Positions 17,942-26,709 of a DNA stretch of 64,000 bases are shown piece by piece. Position numbers and translations under genes: made by a program. This DNA comes from Planctomycetota bacterium (GTDB lineage Bacteria; Planctomycetota; Phycisphaerae; UBA1845; UTPLA1): assembly GCA_016235815.1 (NCBI GenBank), contig JACRIM010000058.1, positions 222,041 to 286,040 on the forward strand. The letters run 5' to 3'. The notes below the pieces were generated by a model. That model did not search any database, was not told the DNA's origin, and was given only the letters and a program-made list of their open reading frames with translations. The number at the start of each line of letters is the position of its first letter. The stretch's first letter is position 1.

Positions 17942-17960
17942 CACCGGTGCCAAACCGGTG
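17942..17960 (+). promoter_or_regulatory. Perfect hairpin upstream of pilB
   Basis: CACCGG (17942-17947) and CCGGTG (17955-17960) form a perfect 6-base-pair stem around TGCCAAA, 36 bases before the pilB ATG. It could act in the leader of the ATPase operon. It is not followed by a T run, so it is not a plain terminator. The rest of the gap 17774-17996 holds a -10-like TAAAAT at 17818-17823 and nothing else I recognise. Confidence 0.3.
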
Positions 17961-17996
17961 AGAATCAGCCTGGCCGACCGTGGGTGGTGGACGATC

Positions 17997-19745
17997 ATGG
18001 CATTGGCACGAAAACGACAGAAGCTCGGCGAGATTCTTCAGGAGCAGAATCTCGTTTCCAAGGCGGACGCGGATCGCGCGGCCGAGTACGGCCTGAACAA
18101 CCGCAAGCGGATTGGCGAGGCGCTCGTCGAATTGGAACTGGCATCCGAGGAGGATGTTGCCAAGGCTCTTGCGCAGCAGCATGGTCTCGACTACATCGAA
18201 ATCAGCCGGAGCACCGTCCCGACGGAGTCGCTGAGCCTCATCCCGGAGAAGATCATCAAGCAAAGCATGGTGCTGCCGATCAGCAGCGAAGGCGGCAAGC
18301 TTCGCGTGGTCATGAGCGATCCACTCGACCTCGACACGCTCGACATGCTGCGATTCCGTCTCGGCGTTCACGACGTGGAGCGCGTGCTTGCGCCGAAGTC
18401 CCGGATCAAGGCGTACATTGATCGCTATCTCACCGGAGCCGAGCGCTCGCTTGACGAACTTTCGAAAAGCCTCGACGCCTCAGTCGACGCGTCGCTGGAT
18501 ATGCAGGCTCGCGAAGCCAAGAAAAAGGCAGGGGGAAGCGATTCGGACGAAGACGCCCCGATCATCAAGCTGATCAACATGATGATCAGCGAGGCGGTTC
18601 GGACACGATCCAGTGATATTCACGTTGAACCGATGAAAGACCGCGTGCGGGTGCGCTATCGAATTGACGGCGTCTGCATCGAGCGGGAATCAATCCCCAA
18701 GCGACTGCAGAACGCAGTCAACACCCGTATGAAAATCATCTCCGGCGTGGACATCGCCGAGAAGCGCGTCCCGCAGGACGGTCGTATCAAAATGCGGATC
18801 GGTAACGGCGAAATTGACTTCCGCGTCAGTTGCTGCCCCGGCGTTCACGGTGAATCGATCGTGCTTCGTATTCTGCGCCCCGACGCGGCGAACGTGAACA
18901 TTCAGGACCTGGGCTTCGAGCAGGATGACTACGAGAAGTTTCAAAAGATTATCGCGCGACCGAACGGCATTTTCCTCGTCACCGGTCCCACCGGATCGGG
19001 CAAGACGACGACGCTTTATTCCGCGCTGTCCACGCTCAATCGCCCCGACAAGAAGATCATCACCGCCGAGGACCCCGTGGAATACATGTTCCCCGGCATC
19101 AATCAGTGCCAGGTGAAGGAAGAAATCGGCCTTGGCTTCGACAAGATTCTCCGTTCCATGCTTCGTCAGGCGCCGAATATCATCCTTGTCGGTGAAATTC
19201 GCGATCTGGCGGTCGGTGAAATCGCCATTCAGGCGGCGCTGACGGGGCACCTGGTCTTCAGCACGCTGCACACCAACGATGCGCCCAGCGCGTTGACCCG
19301 ACTAACGGATATGGGCATCAAGCCCTTCCTGATCGCCAGCTCGGTGCAGGCCATTATGGCCCAGCGACTTGTGCGAATTCTCTGCAAGGAATGCAAGCAG
19401 GAAGATCCGAACCCTGACCACAAGTTGATGATGCTCTGCGGATTCAAGCCACACGAGTACGCGACCGTGAAGTCGTGGAAGCCGATCGGTTGCTCGCACT
19501 GCAACAACACAGGCTATCGCGGGCGAAAAGGCATTTTCGAGATGCTCATTATGAACTCCGAGCTTCGCGAGCTTGCTTTCAACCGTGCTTCCGTCACGGA
19601 TATCCGACGCGCCGCCAAGGCCACCGGCATGAAGACCTTGCTGCAGGACGGAAAGCGTAAGATCCAGCGCGGCCTGACCTCCCTTGAAGAAGTCAGCCGA
19701 ATTACCCAGGCCGAAGTGGAGCAGACCGCGACCGAGGCCGCATAA
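17997..19745 (+). CDS. pilB: PilB/GspE-type pilus assembly or secretion ATPase (first copy)
   Basis: This encodes about 582 residues. The N-terminal MshEN/T2SSE_N domain (about 1-140; 'LGEILQEQNLVSKADADRAA') is followed by the N2 and ATPase domains. Walker A is 'GPTGSGKTTT', the Asp box 'TAEDPVEY', Walker B 'IILVGEIRDL', and the His box 'TGHLVFSTLHTNDAPSAL'. A zinc tetracysteine site is present as CKECK and CSHCNNTGYRGRKG, typical of extension ATPases. The ATG at 17997 is chosen over the upstream in-frame ATG at 17958, which lies in the leader hairpin. It is the first gene of a PilB-PilT-PilB/GspE run. It would power pilin or pseudopilin assembly at the inner membrane. Confidence 0.95.
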   Translation: MALARKRQKLGEILQEQNLVSKADADRAAEYGLNNRKRIGEALVELELASEEDVAKALAQQHGLDYIEISRSTVPTESLSLIPEKIIKQSMVLPISSEGGKLRVVMSDPLDLDTLDMLRFRLGVHDVERVLAPKSRIKAYIDRYLTGAERSLDELSKSLDASVDASLDMQAREAKKKAGGSDSDEDAPIIKLINMMISEAVRTRSSDIHVEPMKDRVRVRYRIDGVCIERESIPKRLQNAVNTRMKIISGVDIAEKRVPQDGRIKMRIGNGEIDFRVSCCPGVHGESIVLRILRPDAANVNIQDLGFEQDDYEKFQKIIARPNGIFLVTGPTGSGKTTTLYSALSTLNRPDKKIITAEDPVEYMFPGINQCQVKEEIGLGFDKILRSMLRQAPNIILVGEIRDLAVGEIAIQAALTGHLVFSTLHTNDAPSALTRLTDMGIKPFLIASSVQAIMAQRLVRILCKECKQEDPNPDHKLMMLCGFKPHEYATVKSWKPIGCSHCNNTGYRGRKGIFEMLIMNSELRELAFNRASVTDIRRAAKATGMKTLLQDGKRKIQRGLTSLEEVSRITQAEVEQTATEAA

Positions 19746-19793
19746 AGACACCAAGGAACGCTCGGCGCAAGGCCGCCGACACCGTGAGACAAT

Positions 19794-20954
19794 ATGGCAT
19801 CCCTTCACATCGATCGCATTCTGGAGACCTGCATCAAGCGCGGGGCCTCGGACATTCACCTGTCCGTGGGGCGGCCGCCCATTCTTCGCCTGCACGGTCG
19901 GCTTCGGCAGCTTGAGACAAAAGTGCTGGAACCGGACGACACGGTCGCACTGATGAAATCCATCACGCCCGATCGCAATCAGCAGGAACTGCAGGAAGAA
20001 GGCGGCACGGACTTCGGGTTTGCCTTCGGCGATCAGGGACGATTTCGTGTGTCCGTGTTTCGCCAGAAGGGCAACGTCACGATCGTGCTTCGGCTGATTC
20101 CGACGCGGTTTCTGACGTTTGATGAGATCGGTCTGCCGCCGATTTGCCGGGCGCTGTGCCGCCGTCCCCGAGGATTGTTTCTGGTCACAGGCCCGACCGG
20201 CTCGGGCAAGACGACGACGCTCTCGTCGATGATCAATTACATCAATAACGAGCTGGATCGCCACATCGTGACGGTTGAAGACCCGATCGAATACTACCAC
20301 ACGCACAAGAAGAGCCTGATTAATCAGCGCGAAGTCGGCAATGATGTCGGCAGCTTCTCAGAGGCTCTGCGTCGCGTGCTTCGTTCTGACCCGGACGTGA
20401 TCCTCGTCGGCGAAATGCGCGATTTGGAAACCATTTCCAACGCCATTCTCGCCGCCGAAACGGGCCACTTGGTTTTCAGCACTCTACACACGACGGGATG
20501 CCAGGGCACCATTAACCGAATCATCGACGCCTTCCCGCATGAACAGCAGGACCAGATCCGCGTGCAGCTCAGCACCTCGCTGATCGCCGTACTGAGCCAG
20601 GCCCTGTTGCCGAAGAAGCCCACGGGCATGGTCGCCGCCTATGAGTTCATGGTCTGCACGCCGGCCATTGCCAACCTCATCCGCGAAAACAAGACCTTCC
20701 GAATTGACTCCGCCATTCAGACCGGAAAAAAATTCGGAATGCAGCTCCTCGACGAGCACCTCTGGAATCTTTTCGAAAAGGGCCAGATCGATGCCGACGA
20801 AATGATCGACAAGGCGCGCAATGCCGGCGAGATTCAGGATAAGCTTGAGAAGATCGGCAGACTCCATGAGGCCGGCGAGGCTCTCATCACGATTCACGAA
20901 GACACCACGAACGAAAAGGATCAGGACAAGGGCAAGGAGAAGAAGGAGGGGTAG
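19794..20954 (+). CDS. pilT: PilT-type retraction ATPase
   Basis: This is a 386-residue protein of usual PilT length. It has the PilT N-terminal domain ('RGASDIHLSVGRPPILRLHG'), Walker A 'GPTGSGKTTT', Asp box 'TVEDPIEYYH', Walker B 'VILVGEMRDLETI', His box 'TGHLVFSTLHTTGC', and the PilT-specific 'AIANLIRE' motif near the C-terminus. It lacks the zinc tetracysteine site of PilB. The tail is Lys/Glu/Asp rich. It starts 48 bases after pilB and is followed 52 bases later by the second PilB/GspE gene. It should drive pilus depolymerisation and so implies a retractable pilus rather than a pure secretion system. Confidence 0.95.
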   Translation: MASLHIDRILETCIKRGASDIHLSVGRPPILRLHGRLRQLETKVLEPDDTVALMKSITPDRNQQELQEEGGTDFGFAFGDQGRFRVSVFRQKGNVTIVLRLIPTRFLTFDEIGLPPICRALCRRPRGLFLVTGPTGSGKTTTLSSMINYINNELDRHIVTVEDPIEYYHTHKKSLINQREVGNDVGSFSEALRRVLRSDPDVILVGEMRDLETISNAILAAETGHLVFSTLHTTGCQGTINRIIDAFPHEQQDQIRVQLSTSLIAVLSQALLPKKPTGMVAAYEFMVCTPAIANLIRENKTFRIDSAIQTGKKFGMQLLDEHLWNLFEKGQIDADEMIDKARNAGEIQDKLEKIGRLHEAGEALITIHEDTTNEKDQDKGKEKKEG

Positions 20955-21006
20955 GCCGCGCGTGTCGTTGACGCCGCCGCCCCCCCACCGACTTGGGAAC
21001 ATCCTT

Positions 21007-22764
21007 ATGGCCGCCACCGCACCTGCTCCCGGGAGCAGCAAACCATATAAAGGCCGCACGATCGGCCGCATCCTCATCAAGATGGGGAAGGTCAATCGCA
21101 CGCAGGTGCATGAAGCACTTGCGGTGCAGCAGGCCAAGCGCGGACCGCTCGGTCAGATTCTGATCGACCTCGGCTACATCAAGGAGGCGGACCTCAAGAT
21201 CGCGCTCGCGGCGCAGATGGGCATGGACCCCGTCAACCTCGACGTGATCGACGTGAACCCCGAGACGGTCAAGCTGGTCCCGAACCAGATGGCCAACACG
21301 TATCGCATCATTCCGGTGGATTATGAGAAAGAGTCGAACACGCTGAGCGTGGCCATCGCGTCGCCGGACAACTTCCAGGCGATCGACGACATCCGCAAGC
21401 TCCTTGGCATGAACGTGAAGACGCTCATTGCCACGGATGATCAGATCACGAAAAACCTCACCCGGTATTATCCCGAAGGCGCCGGGCAGTCCCTTTCCGA
21501 CCTTGTTGATGAACTCGGCGGCAATACCGATCTCGCCAAGTTCGAAGGACGCGGCGAATCGCTGGACATGGCGGAGTTAAAGGAGCTGGTTGACTCCAAC
21601 CCGGTCAAACAGTTGCTCAATCTCGTCCTGCTACAGGCCATCCGCGAACGATCCAGCGACGTGCACTTCGAACCGTTTGATACGGAGTACAAGCTTCGCT
21701 ATCGCGTGGACGGCGTTTTGTATGAGATGACGCCTCCCCCCCGCTTTCTGGCGATGGCCATTGCCAGCCGCATTAAGGTCATGGCGAACCTCGACATCGC
21801 CGAGCGGCGACTGCCTCAGGACGGGCGCATCAGCCTGACGGTCGGCGGGAACCCGATCGACCTTCGCGTCGCCGTATTGCCCACGATGTTCGGCGAGTCG
21901 GTCGTGCTTCGTATTCTCGATCGCGGCAACGTGGCGTTGTCGCTGGATAAGGTTGGATTGCGATCCGACGATCTGGACTTGATCGACAAGCTCATCAACC
22001 GTCCCCACGGCATCATTGTGAACACCGGCCCGACCGGCTCCGGAAAGACGACCACTCTCTATGCATGTCTGAACAAGCTGAACGATCCGACGGTCAAGAT
22101 TCTGACGTGCGAAGACCCGGTCGAATACGACATCGACGGCATCATTCAGGTTCAAGTCAACGTGGATGCCGGGCTTACCTTTGCCCGGGCCTTGCGCAGC
22201 TTCCTGCGACAAGACCCCGACGTGATCCTCGTCGGTGAAATTCGCGACCTTGAAACGGCGCAGATCGCGATTCAGGCGTCGTTGACCGGCCACCTTGTAT
22301 TCAGCACGCTGCACACCAACGATGCACCGTCGGCCGTCGCGCGTTTGCTCGATCTTGGTGTGGAGCCGTTTCTTATCACCGCAACGTTCGAAGCCGTCAT
22401 CGCTCAACGACTAGCCCGCCGCATTTGCAAGCAATGCAAGAAGCCGCATCAGCCCACCGAAGAACAACTCATGGAGTTGCAACTCCGACCGGAGGACGTG
22501 GCAGGCAAGACGTTCTATGTCGGCGAAGGGTGCGACGCCTGCAATGGCACAGGGTATCGTGGACGCGTCGGTATTTTCGAGATCATGGTCTTTACCGATG
22601 AAATTCGGGATATGGTCATGAACGGCGCGTCGACGGGCGTACTGCGCGAGGCGGCACTGAAGAACGGCATGAGAACGCTGCGCGAAAACGGCCTGCTTGC
22701 CATGTATGACGGCGTGACCACGATCACCGAAGTCGCAAAGGAAACACTGGCGGCCGAAATCTAA
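21007..22764 (+). CDS. PilB/GspE-type ATPase (second copy)
   Basis: This encodes about 585 residues. After a 15-residue Ala/Pro-rich start comes an MshEN domain ('IGRILIKMGKVNRTQVHEAL...QAKRGPLGQILIDLGYIKEADL'). The ATPase core follows, with Walker A 'GPTGSGKTTT', 'TCEDPVEYDI', 'VILVGEIRDLETAQIA', 'TGHLVFSTLHTNDAPSAV', and the tetracysteine site CKQCK plus CDACNGTGYRGRVG. The frame is open back into pilT, but the ATG at 21007 after the pilT stop fits the family start. The protein is closely similar in layout to the copy at 17997, so there are two extension-type motors with one retraction motor between them. It may serve a second pilus or a type II-like pseudopilus. Confidence 0.93.
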   Translation: MAATAPAPGSSKPYKGRTIGRILIKMGKVNRTQVHEALAVQQAKRGPLGQILIDLGYIKEADLKIALAAQMGMDPVNLDVIDVNPETVKLVPNQMANTYRIIPVDYEKESNTLSVAIASPDNFQAIDDIRKLLGMNVKTLIATDDQITKNLTRYYPEGAGQSLSDLVDELGGNTDLAKFEGRGESLDMAELKELVDSNPVKQLLNLVLLQAIRERSSDVHFEPFDTEYKLRYRVDGVLYEMTPPPRFLAMAIASRIKVMANLDIAERRLPQDGRISLTVGGNPIDLRVAVLPTMFGESVVLRILDRGNVALSLDKVGLRSDDLDLIDKLINRPHGIIVNTGPTGSGKTTTLYACLNKLNDPTVKILTCEDPVEYDIDGIIQVQVNVDAGLTFARALRSFLRQDPDVILVGEIRDLETAQIAIQASLTGHLVFSTLHTNDAPSAVARLLDLGVEPFLITATFEAVIAQRLARRICKQCKKPHQPTEEQLMELQLRPEDVAGKTFYVGEGCDACNGTGYRGRVGIFEIMVFTDEIRDMVMNGASTGVLREAALKNGMRTLRENGLLAMYDGVTTITEVAKETLAAEI

Positions 22765-22811
22765 TCCATGCAGCGGTTACATCTCTTCGCGTCAAACACA
22801 CGGTAGTCCCC

Positions 22812-23729
22812 ATGCACATCGGCTGGATTGGTACAGGCGTGATGGGTCGAAGCATGGCGGGCCACCTGCTCGATGCCGGGCACACGCTTTTCATATTCAA
22901 TCGGACAAGGGAAAAGGCGGCTGCGCTCGTCGAACGAGGCGCTGTCTGGTGCGATTCTCCCGCCGATGTTGCGGCGACATGTCACGTGGTGTTCACGATG
23001 GTCGGATACCCGGCGGACTTGCGCGACGTGGCGCTGGGTTCGATGGGCTTGCTTTCGACGATGCAGCCGGACGGACTCTTAATCGATTGCACGACGAGCA
23101 GCCCGGCGCTTGCGGTTGAGATCGCAAAGGCCGCCGCAACGAAGGGAATTGCATCCCTTGATGCGCCGGTGAGCGGCGGGGATGTGGGGGCGCGAAACGC
23201 GACGTTGTCGATCATGGTCGGTGGCGAAAAGGCAGCGTTTGATCGCGCGATGCCCTATTTCGAAAAGCTGGGAAAGACCATCGTGCTGCAAGGGCCGGCA
23301 GGAAGCGGCCAACACACGAAAATGGTGAATCAGATTCTCATCGCATCGGGGATGGTCGCCGTGTGCGAAGGCCTGATTTATGCCCGAGCCTGCGGACTTG
23401 ATCCGGAACGTGTCTTGCAGAGCGTCAGCGGCGGCGCCGCGGGGTCGTGGAGCCTGACAAACTACGCACCGCGCATGCTTAAGGGCGACCTCGCACCGGG
23501 CTTCTACGTCGAGCACTTCCTGAAAGACATGAAGATCGCCCTCGACGCGGCGGATGAGATGAAATTGTGCCTGCCCGGATTGGGTTTGGCCAAGCAGCTC
23601 TACACAATGCTTGCGGCCATGGGCGGCTCCCGCAACGGCACGCAGTCCCTGATCAAGGTGCTGGAGGCCATGTCCGGCATGTCTGGCCCCGGAAACTTGA
23701 CGGACTCGAAATCGGCGCCACGGGGCTAG
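22812..23729 (+). CDS. NAD(P)-dependent beta-hydroxyacid dehydrogenase family protein
   Basis: This is a 305-residue protein. The N-terminal dinucleotide fold is 'HIGWIGTGVMGRSMAGHLLDAGH'. The substrate-binding loop 'SLDAPVSGGDVGARNATLSIMVGG' and the catalytic Lys in 'GSGQHTKMVNQ' are the 3-hydroxyisobutyrate / tartronate-semialdehyde reductase (GlxR) family signatures. The C-terminal helical domain is complete, including 'HFLKDMKIALDAA'. It would interconvert a beta-hydroxyacid and its semialdehyde. It follows the second ATPase gene by 47 bases, but no functional link is evident. Confidence 0.92.
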   Translation: MHIGWIGTGVMGRSMAGHLLDAGHTLFIFNRTREKAAALVERGAVWCDSPADVAATCHVVFTMVGYPADLRDVALGSMGLLSTMQPDGLLIDCTTSSPALAVEIAKAAATKGIASLDAPVSGGDVGARNATLSIMVGGEKAAFDRAMPYFEKLGKTIVLQGPAGSGQHTKMVNQILIASGMVAVCEGLIYARACGLDPERVLQSVSGGAAGSWSLTNYAPRMLKGDLAPGFYVEHFLKDMKIALDAADEMKLCLPGLGLAKQLYTMLAAMGGSRNGTQSLIKVLEAMSGMSGPGNLTDSKSAPRG

Positions 23730-23807
23730 CGGCCGGATTTCCGTAACGCTTTGTAAAGGCTTGGTTGAATCGGGCGGATCGCGGAACGTCTCCGGTCGTT
23801 TGCCCGA

Positions 23808-23813
23808 TACAAT
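23808..23813 (+). promoter_or_regulatory. -10-like TACAAT before the two-component operon
   Basis: TACAAT lies 23 bases upstream of the GTG start at 23837, and AAGGG at 23823-23827 gives a ribosome-binding site in between. No -35 is clear. The placement supports the GTG start over the upstream ATG at 23765. Confidence 0.35.
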
Positions 23814-23836
23814 GGAATGCCGAAGGGCGATACCGC

Positions 23837-24589
23837 GTGAACAGCCGCCAGATTGTCATAGTCGAAGACGAGACGTCCATCCGCGAAGCAATTGCAGAAA
23901 CGCTGCGCGCGGCGGGCTATGAGCCACTGCAAGCGGCCGATGGCGTCGCGGGGCTGACCGCGGCCCGGCGGCCCGGCGTTCGACTCGTCCTGCTGGATCT
24001 CATGCTTCCCAAAATGGACGGCATGGCGGTATTGCGACAGCTTCGGCAAACGCATTCGACGCTGCCGGTCATTATTCTGACCGCGCGTGGCGCCGAAGAC
24101 GATCGTGTGCAGGGTCTGCAGGCCGGCGCGGACGATTACGTCGTGAAGCCGTTCTCAGCGCGAGAGCTGATGGCTCGCGTTGAGGCCGTGCTTCGACGCA
24201 GCGCCGAGCGCCCCGCCGATGTAACGGATATTCGCGTCGGCAAGGCAACGGTTGACCTGGAGCGCCGCGAAGTGCGCCGGGGCAACGAGGAACGACAAAC
24301 GCTGTCCGAGACGGAATGCACGATTCTGTTGCACCTTGCCGCGTACCCTGGTCGGGCCGTTTCGCGGGATGAATTGTTGACGCGTGTGTGGGGGCTTTCC
24401 GGCGGGGGTATTGAAACGCGCACCATCGACATGCATGTGGCGCGGCTTCGTGCAAAACTTGCCGCCATCAATCAGAATGAAGATGAATCATACATCATGA
24501 CGGTGCGCGGCAAAGGGTACATGCTCGGACCGGATGTTAGCGTCCGTGCCGCGGATGCGCCGGTTCCGCAAAAGGGTGCCAAGAAATGA
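23837..24589 (+). CDS. OmpR/PhoB-family response regulator
   Basis: This encodes about 250 residues. The receiver domain has the acidic pair in 'VEDE', phosphoacceptor Asp54 in 'LLDLMLPKMDG', the switch Thr in 'ILTARG', and Lys in 'VVKPFSARELMARV'. A C-terminal winged helix ('LSETECTILLHLAAYPGRAVSRDELLTRVWG' to 'VRGKGYML') binds DNA. GTG 23837 is chosen because it has AAGGG 9 bases upstream and begins the receiver directly. The stop overlaps the start of the kinase gene by 4 bases (ATGA), so the two are translationally coupled. Confidence 0.94.
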   Translation: MNSRQIVIVEDETSIREAIAETLRAAGYEPLQAADGVAGLTAARRPGVRLVLLDLMLPKMDGMAVLRQLRQTHSTLPVIILTARGAEDDRVQGLQAGADDYVVKPFSARELMARVEAVLRRSAERPADVTDIRVGKATVDLERREVRRGNEERQTLSETECTILLHLAAYPGRAVSRDELLTRVWGLSGGGIETRTIDMHVARLRAKLAAINQNEDESYIMTVRGKGYMLGPDVSVRAADAPVPQKGAKK

Positions 24590-26481
24590 CGGACCCGCGC
24601 ACGATGCGCCGGCAGGCGGGGGTCGCCGTCGCGTTCGTTTGGCTCCTAGTCTGCGGCGGGCTTGCCTGGGCCACCTATTCAGCCATTCAACTGGAAGAGT
24701 TCGAGACCGCGACGCAGCACAACCTTACCGAAGAGCGGGCCAAGGCACTGGCCATTTCGCGGCTTGATGCAATCGTCGAACCCGTGCTGGCGCGGGAGCG
24801 TCAGCGTCCGTACACGTCGTTTCGGCCGAAGTACAAAGCCGCCAAAGCGTTTAACGCGTCTTCTGGTGAAGAGCTGAGCGACGTCATTGTTCCTTCTCCG
24901 CTGGAGCGTTTGCCCGGTCCGGAGTGGTTACTTCTTCATTTTCAGGTTTCGTATTCGGGCGGGTGGAGTTCGCCGCAGGTTTCGGGCCATCTGGATGATT
25001 CGGTGATTCCGGCCGGGTCGATTCCGCGAAACAACGGCCACCGGGATGCCGGGCCGGAGAACTGGCTGGCAGCGCTCAAGAGCCGCTTTGAGCTACCGCA
25101 GTTACTGGAGGAGTTTGAGTTCGCGCTGAGCGCCGAGATCGAAGCGAAGCGGGCCTTTCAGGCAGCGCGACCGTCTACGACGGCTTCGGCCGAACCGGTG
25201 CCGCCGCGACCCGCGGATCGATCGGACCCTCGCACCGAGCTGGCGCGCCGGGCAGCGCGGGCGCAGCAATTGGAAAAAGAAAACTTCGTCTCTCTCGCCC
25301 GCTGTGAACCTGAAAAGGTTGCTCTGGAAAATCTCGAAGGCGCAACGCCGGAGCCGAGCTACTCCGCGGCCTGCGTGGAAGTGGCACCTAATCTGATGAT
25401 GCCGGTGTGGCTTGATGTGACGCTGGAATCGGAGCCGTACTTGGCGCTGCTGCGAACCGTCAGCGTGCAATCGACGACATACTGCGTGTTACAGGGGGTG
25501 TTAATTGACTGGCGACGATTGCGCGAACATATGGTTCAGGAAGTCCATGACCTCTTCCCTGAAGTCAAGATCGTACCGGTCGTTCGAGGCGGCCCGAAGC
25601 CGTCCACGTCGGACATGCTCCAGACGATTCCGGCGCGCATCGTGACCGGGCCGATGGCCGCGACCGCCGTTCACGCATCGTCCAGCCTTCGCATAACACT
25701 TTCGGTTGCGTGGCTGGCGACGGTGCTTGCGCTCTCGGCGGTCACGTATGGAACACTCAAATACCTGACCATTGCCCAGAGGCGCATGCATTTCGTGTCC
25801 GCCGTGACGCATGAACTGCGGACGCCGCTTACTTCATTCCAACTCTACAGTGATCTGCTCGCCGATCTCGGCGATGACGATTCACAGCGCCGTCGGCAAT
25901 ACGCCGAGCGATTGCAGACCGAATCCCGACGACTCTCGCGTCTCGTGGAGAATGTGCTTGCCTATTCGCATATCGGCGATACGGGCGTGAGGCTGCACGG
26001 CCGACCGTGCAAGGCTTCGGAGTTGGCGGAGGCGGTCGCGGGTGCCGTGGCCGCAAAATGCGAAGCGTCGGGCAAGCGCTTATGCATCGACGTGGCCGAC
26101 GACGCGACGATCGAAACCGACCTTGAATTCGTGGTGCAGATCGTCGCCAACCTTGTTGAAAACGCCTGCAAATACAGCGAAGACGCGAGTGATCCATCCA
26201 TCTATGTTCGCGTGGCGACGAACGGAAGCGGCGGCCTCGACATTGACGTCGAAGATGGCGGGAGTGGAGTGTCTCCCAGTGATCGTCGTGCCGTGTTTGA
26301 ACCGTTCCGCCGAAGTGACGCGGCCCGCTCGACGGGCAGCGGAGGAGTCGGGCTGGGATTGGCACTGTCGCGCTATTGGGCCGAATGCCTTGGCGGGCGC
26401 CTCTCGCTTCGCAAGGGACCGCGCAATCTCAACGCCTTTGCCTGCTTCACCTTATCGCTCCCGGCTACCCTTCGGCCTTGA
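24586..26481 (+). CDS. Sensor histidine kinase with a large extracytoplasmic domain
   Basis: This is a 631-residue protein. Membrane segments at about residues 11-35 and 369-392 enclose an extracytoplasmic sensor region of some 330 residues that I do not recognise. The kinase core follows directly without an obvious HAMP domain. The H box is 'VSAVTHELRTPLTSF' (His409), the N box 'NLVENACKYSED', G1 'DVEDGGSGV', the F box 'FEPFRR', and G2 'GSGGVGLGLAL'. It should phosphorylate the regulator encoded just upstream (4-base overlap). The signal is unknown. A tRNA gene starts 40 bases after its stop. Confidence 0.93.
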   Translation: MTDPRTMRRQAGVAVAFVWLLVCGGLAWATYSAIQLEEFETATQHNLTEERAKALAISRLDAIVEPVLARERQRPYTSFRPKYKAAKAFNASSGEELSDVIVPSPLERLPGPEWLLLHFQVSYSGGWSSPQVSGHLDDSVIPAGSIPRNNGHRDAGPENWLAALKSRFELPQLLEEFEFALSAEIEAKRAFQAARPSTTASAEPVPPRPADRSDPRTELARRAARAQQLEKENFVSLARCEPEKVALENLEGATPEPSYSAACVEVAPNLMMPVWLDVTLESEPYLALLRTVSVQSTTYCVLQGVLIDWRRLREHMVQEVHDLFPEVKIVPVVRGGPKPSTSDMLQTIPARIVTGPMAATAVHASSSLRITLSVAWLATVLALSAVTYGTLKYLTIAQRRMHFVSAVTHELRTPLTSFQLYSDLLADLGDDDSQRRRQYAERLQTESRRLSRLVENVLAYSHIGDTGVRLHGRPCKASELAEAVAGAVAAKCEASGKRLCIDVADDATIETDLEFVVQIVANLVENACKYSEDASDPSIYVRVATNGSGGLDIDVEDGGSGVSPSDRRAVFEPFRRSDAARSTGSGGVGLGLALSRYWAECLGGRLSLRKGPRNLNAFACFTLSLPATLRP

Positions 26482-26521
26482 CAGTCGCGCAGGTGAGAGG
26501 TCTAATGTTTGAATAATTCCC

Positions 26522-26594
<73 letters not shown>

Positions 26595-26696
26595 ATCCGG
26601 TGAGTTTCACGCACATTTGACGTACGTCCTCCTTCGCAACAAACGAGAGCAACTTCGGTGGAGCATCGGCGCGTCGTAGGGGTTAGCGGCCGCCCT

Positions 26697-26709
26697 TACA
26701 ATCTGACCT
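26697..26709 (+). promoter_or_regulatory. -10-like TACAAT directly before the ATG (possible leaderless start)
   Basis: TACAAT at 26697-26702 is followed by 7 bases and then the ATG at 26710. There is no ribosome-binding sequence. The expected transcript start coincides with the A of the ATG. No good -35 is seen. Confidence 0.33.

Noticed and set aside
17942-17996. Possible cobalamin riboswitch core (CCGGTGAGAATCAG)
   Set aside because: The usual downstream GCCACTG box and the rest of the fold are missing, and the downstream gene is a pilus ATPase.
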